From: JAIBJN01 sp963775625 | GTDB taxonomy: Bacteria; Actinomycetota; Thermoleophilia; Gaiellales; Gaiellaceae | NCBI GenBank assembly: GCA_963775625.1 | Contig: CAVZJM010000008.1 | Span: forward strand, 1 to 25,918 | Reading direction: 5' to 3' | DNA: 25,918 bases | Shown here: positions 25,911-25,918 of the stretch, one piece after another | Layout of the letters: each line of letters starts with the position of its first letter | Numbering within the stretch: the stretch's first letter is position 1 | Translations under genes and position numbers: made by a program | The notes under the pieces: model-generated | Databases searched by the model: none | What the model was told of the DNA's origin: nothing | What the model saw: the letters and a program-made list of their open reading frames with translations, nothing else

Positions 25911-25918
25911 TTCGACTA

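Overview
This is a GC-rich stretch of chromosome with dense, often overlapping genes, GTG and TTG starts and mostly housekeeping content. Several things point to an actinobacterium, possibly of the Thermoleophilia (Gaiellales or Solirubrobacterales) type: a class II ribonucleotide reductase, hemE next to hemH, a DsbA-like protein coupled to VKOR, an aconitase with a linker carrying a SFPASDPP motif, and a PSP1/RicT gene beside holB. The lineage is inferred from gene content and codon use, not from a marker-gene search. I saw no tRNA, rRNA, CRISPR array or intact transposase.

Layout. Positions 1-3449 hold the 3' part of a B12-dependent ribonucleotide reductase (nrdJ), interrupted by a complete 387-residue intein with a LAGLIDADG endonuclease domain. 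Two small coupled genes follow on the minus strand (3446-4374). Next come a DHA2-type drug exporter (4569-6014) with operator-like palindromes upstream, a FAD-dependent amine oxidase gene broken by five single-base insertions (6059-7491), and a coupled cupin. From 7850 to 10516 lie a secreted protein, two small membrane proteins separated by a 168-bp hairpin-forming inverted repeat element, and a decayed HNH endonuclease gene. A rhodanese gene (10517-10930) converges on a VKOR/DsbA disulfide-forming pair on the minus strand; the DsbA-like gene is also frameshifted.

Aconitase (12204-14990) and a NirK-like two-domain copper protein (15125-16240) each have the same 15-bp hairpin sequence upstream. 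A lipoprotein and a membrane-anchored coiled-coil protein, both without recognised function, follow. A minus-strand run (21902 down to 17794) encodes an NAD-dependent sugar epimerase, a LytR_C-domain protein, hemE, hemH and two small unknown proteins. Divergent from it, starting only 22 bp away, is a tight plus-strand operon tmk-holB-ricT-herA-like (21925-25865), closed by a strong hairpin.

How the genes work together. nrdJ and tmk supply deoxynucleotides and dTTP, and holB belongs to the clamp loader that uses them. hemE and hemH provide two steps of haem synthesis. VKOR reoxidises the DsbA-like oxidase for disulfide formation outside the membrane.

Most unusual signals. (1) The intein sits directly before what should be a redox-active cysteine of NrdJ, and two other catalytic motifs of the same gene are written in A/T-ending codons unlike the rest of the gene. 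(2) The 168-bp imperfect palindrome supplies the stop codon of one gene and the ribosome binding site of the next. (3) Frameshifts cluster in three genes between 6.2 and 12 kb. I did not find a convincing new multi-gene defence or metabolic system.
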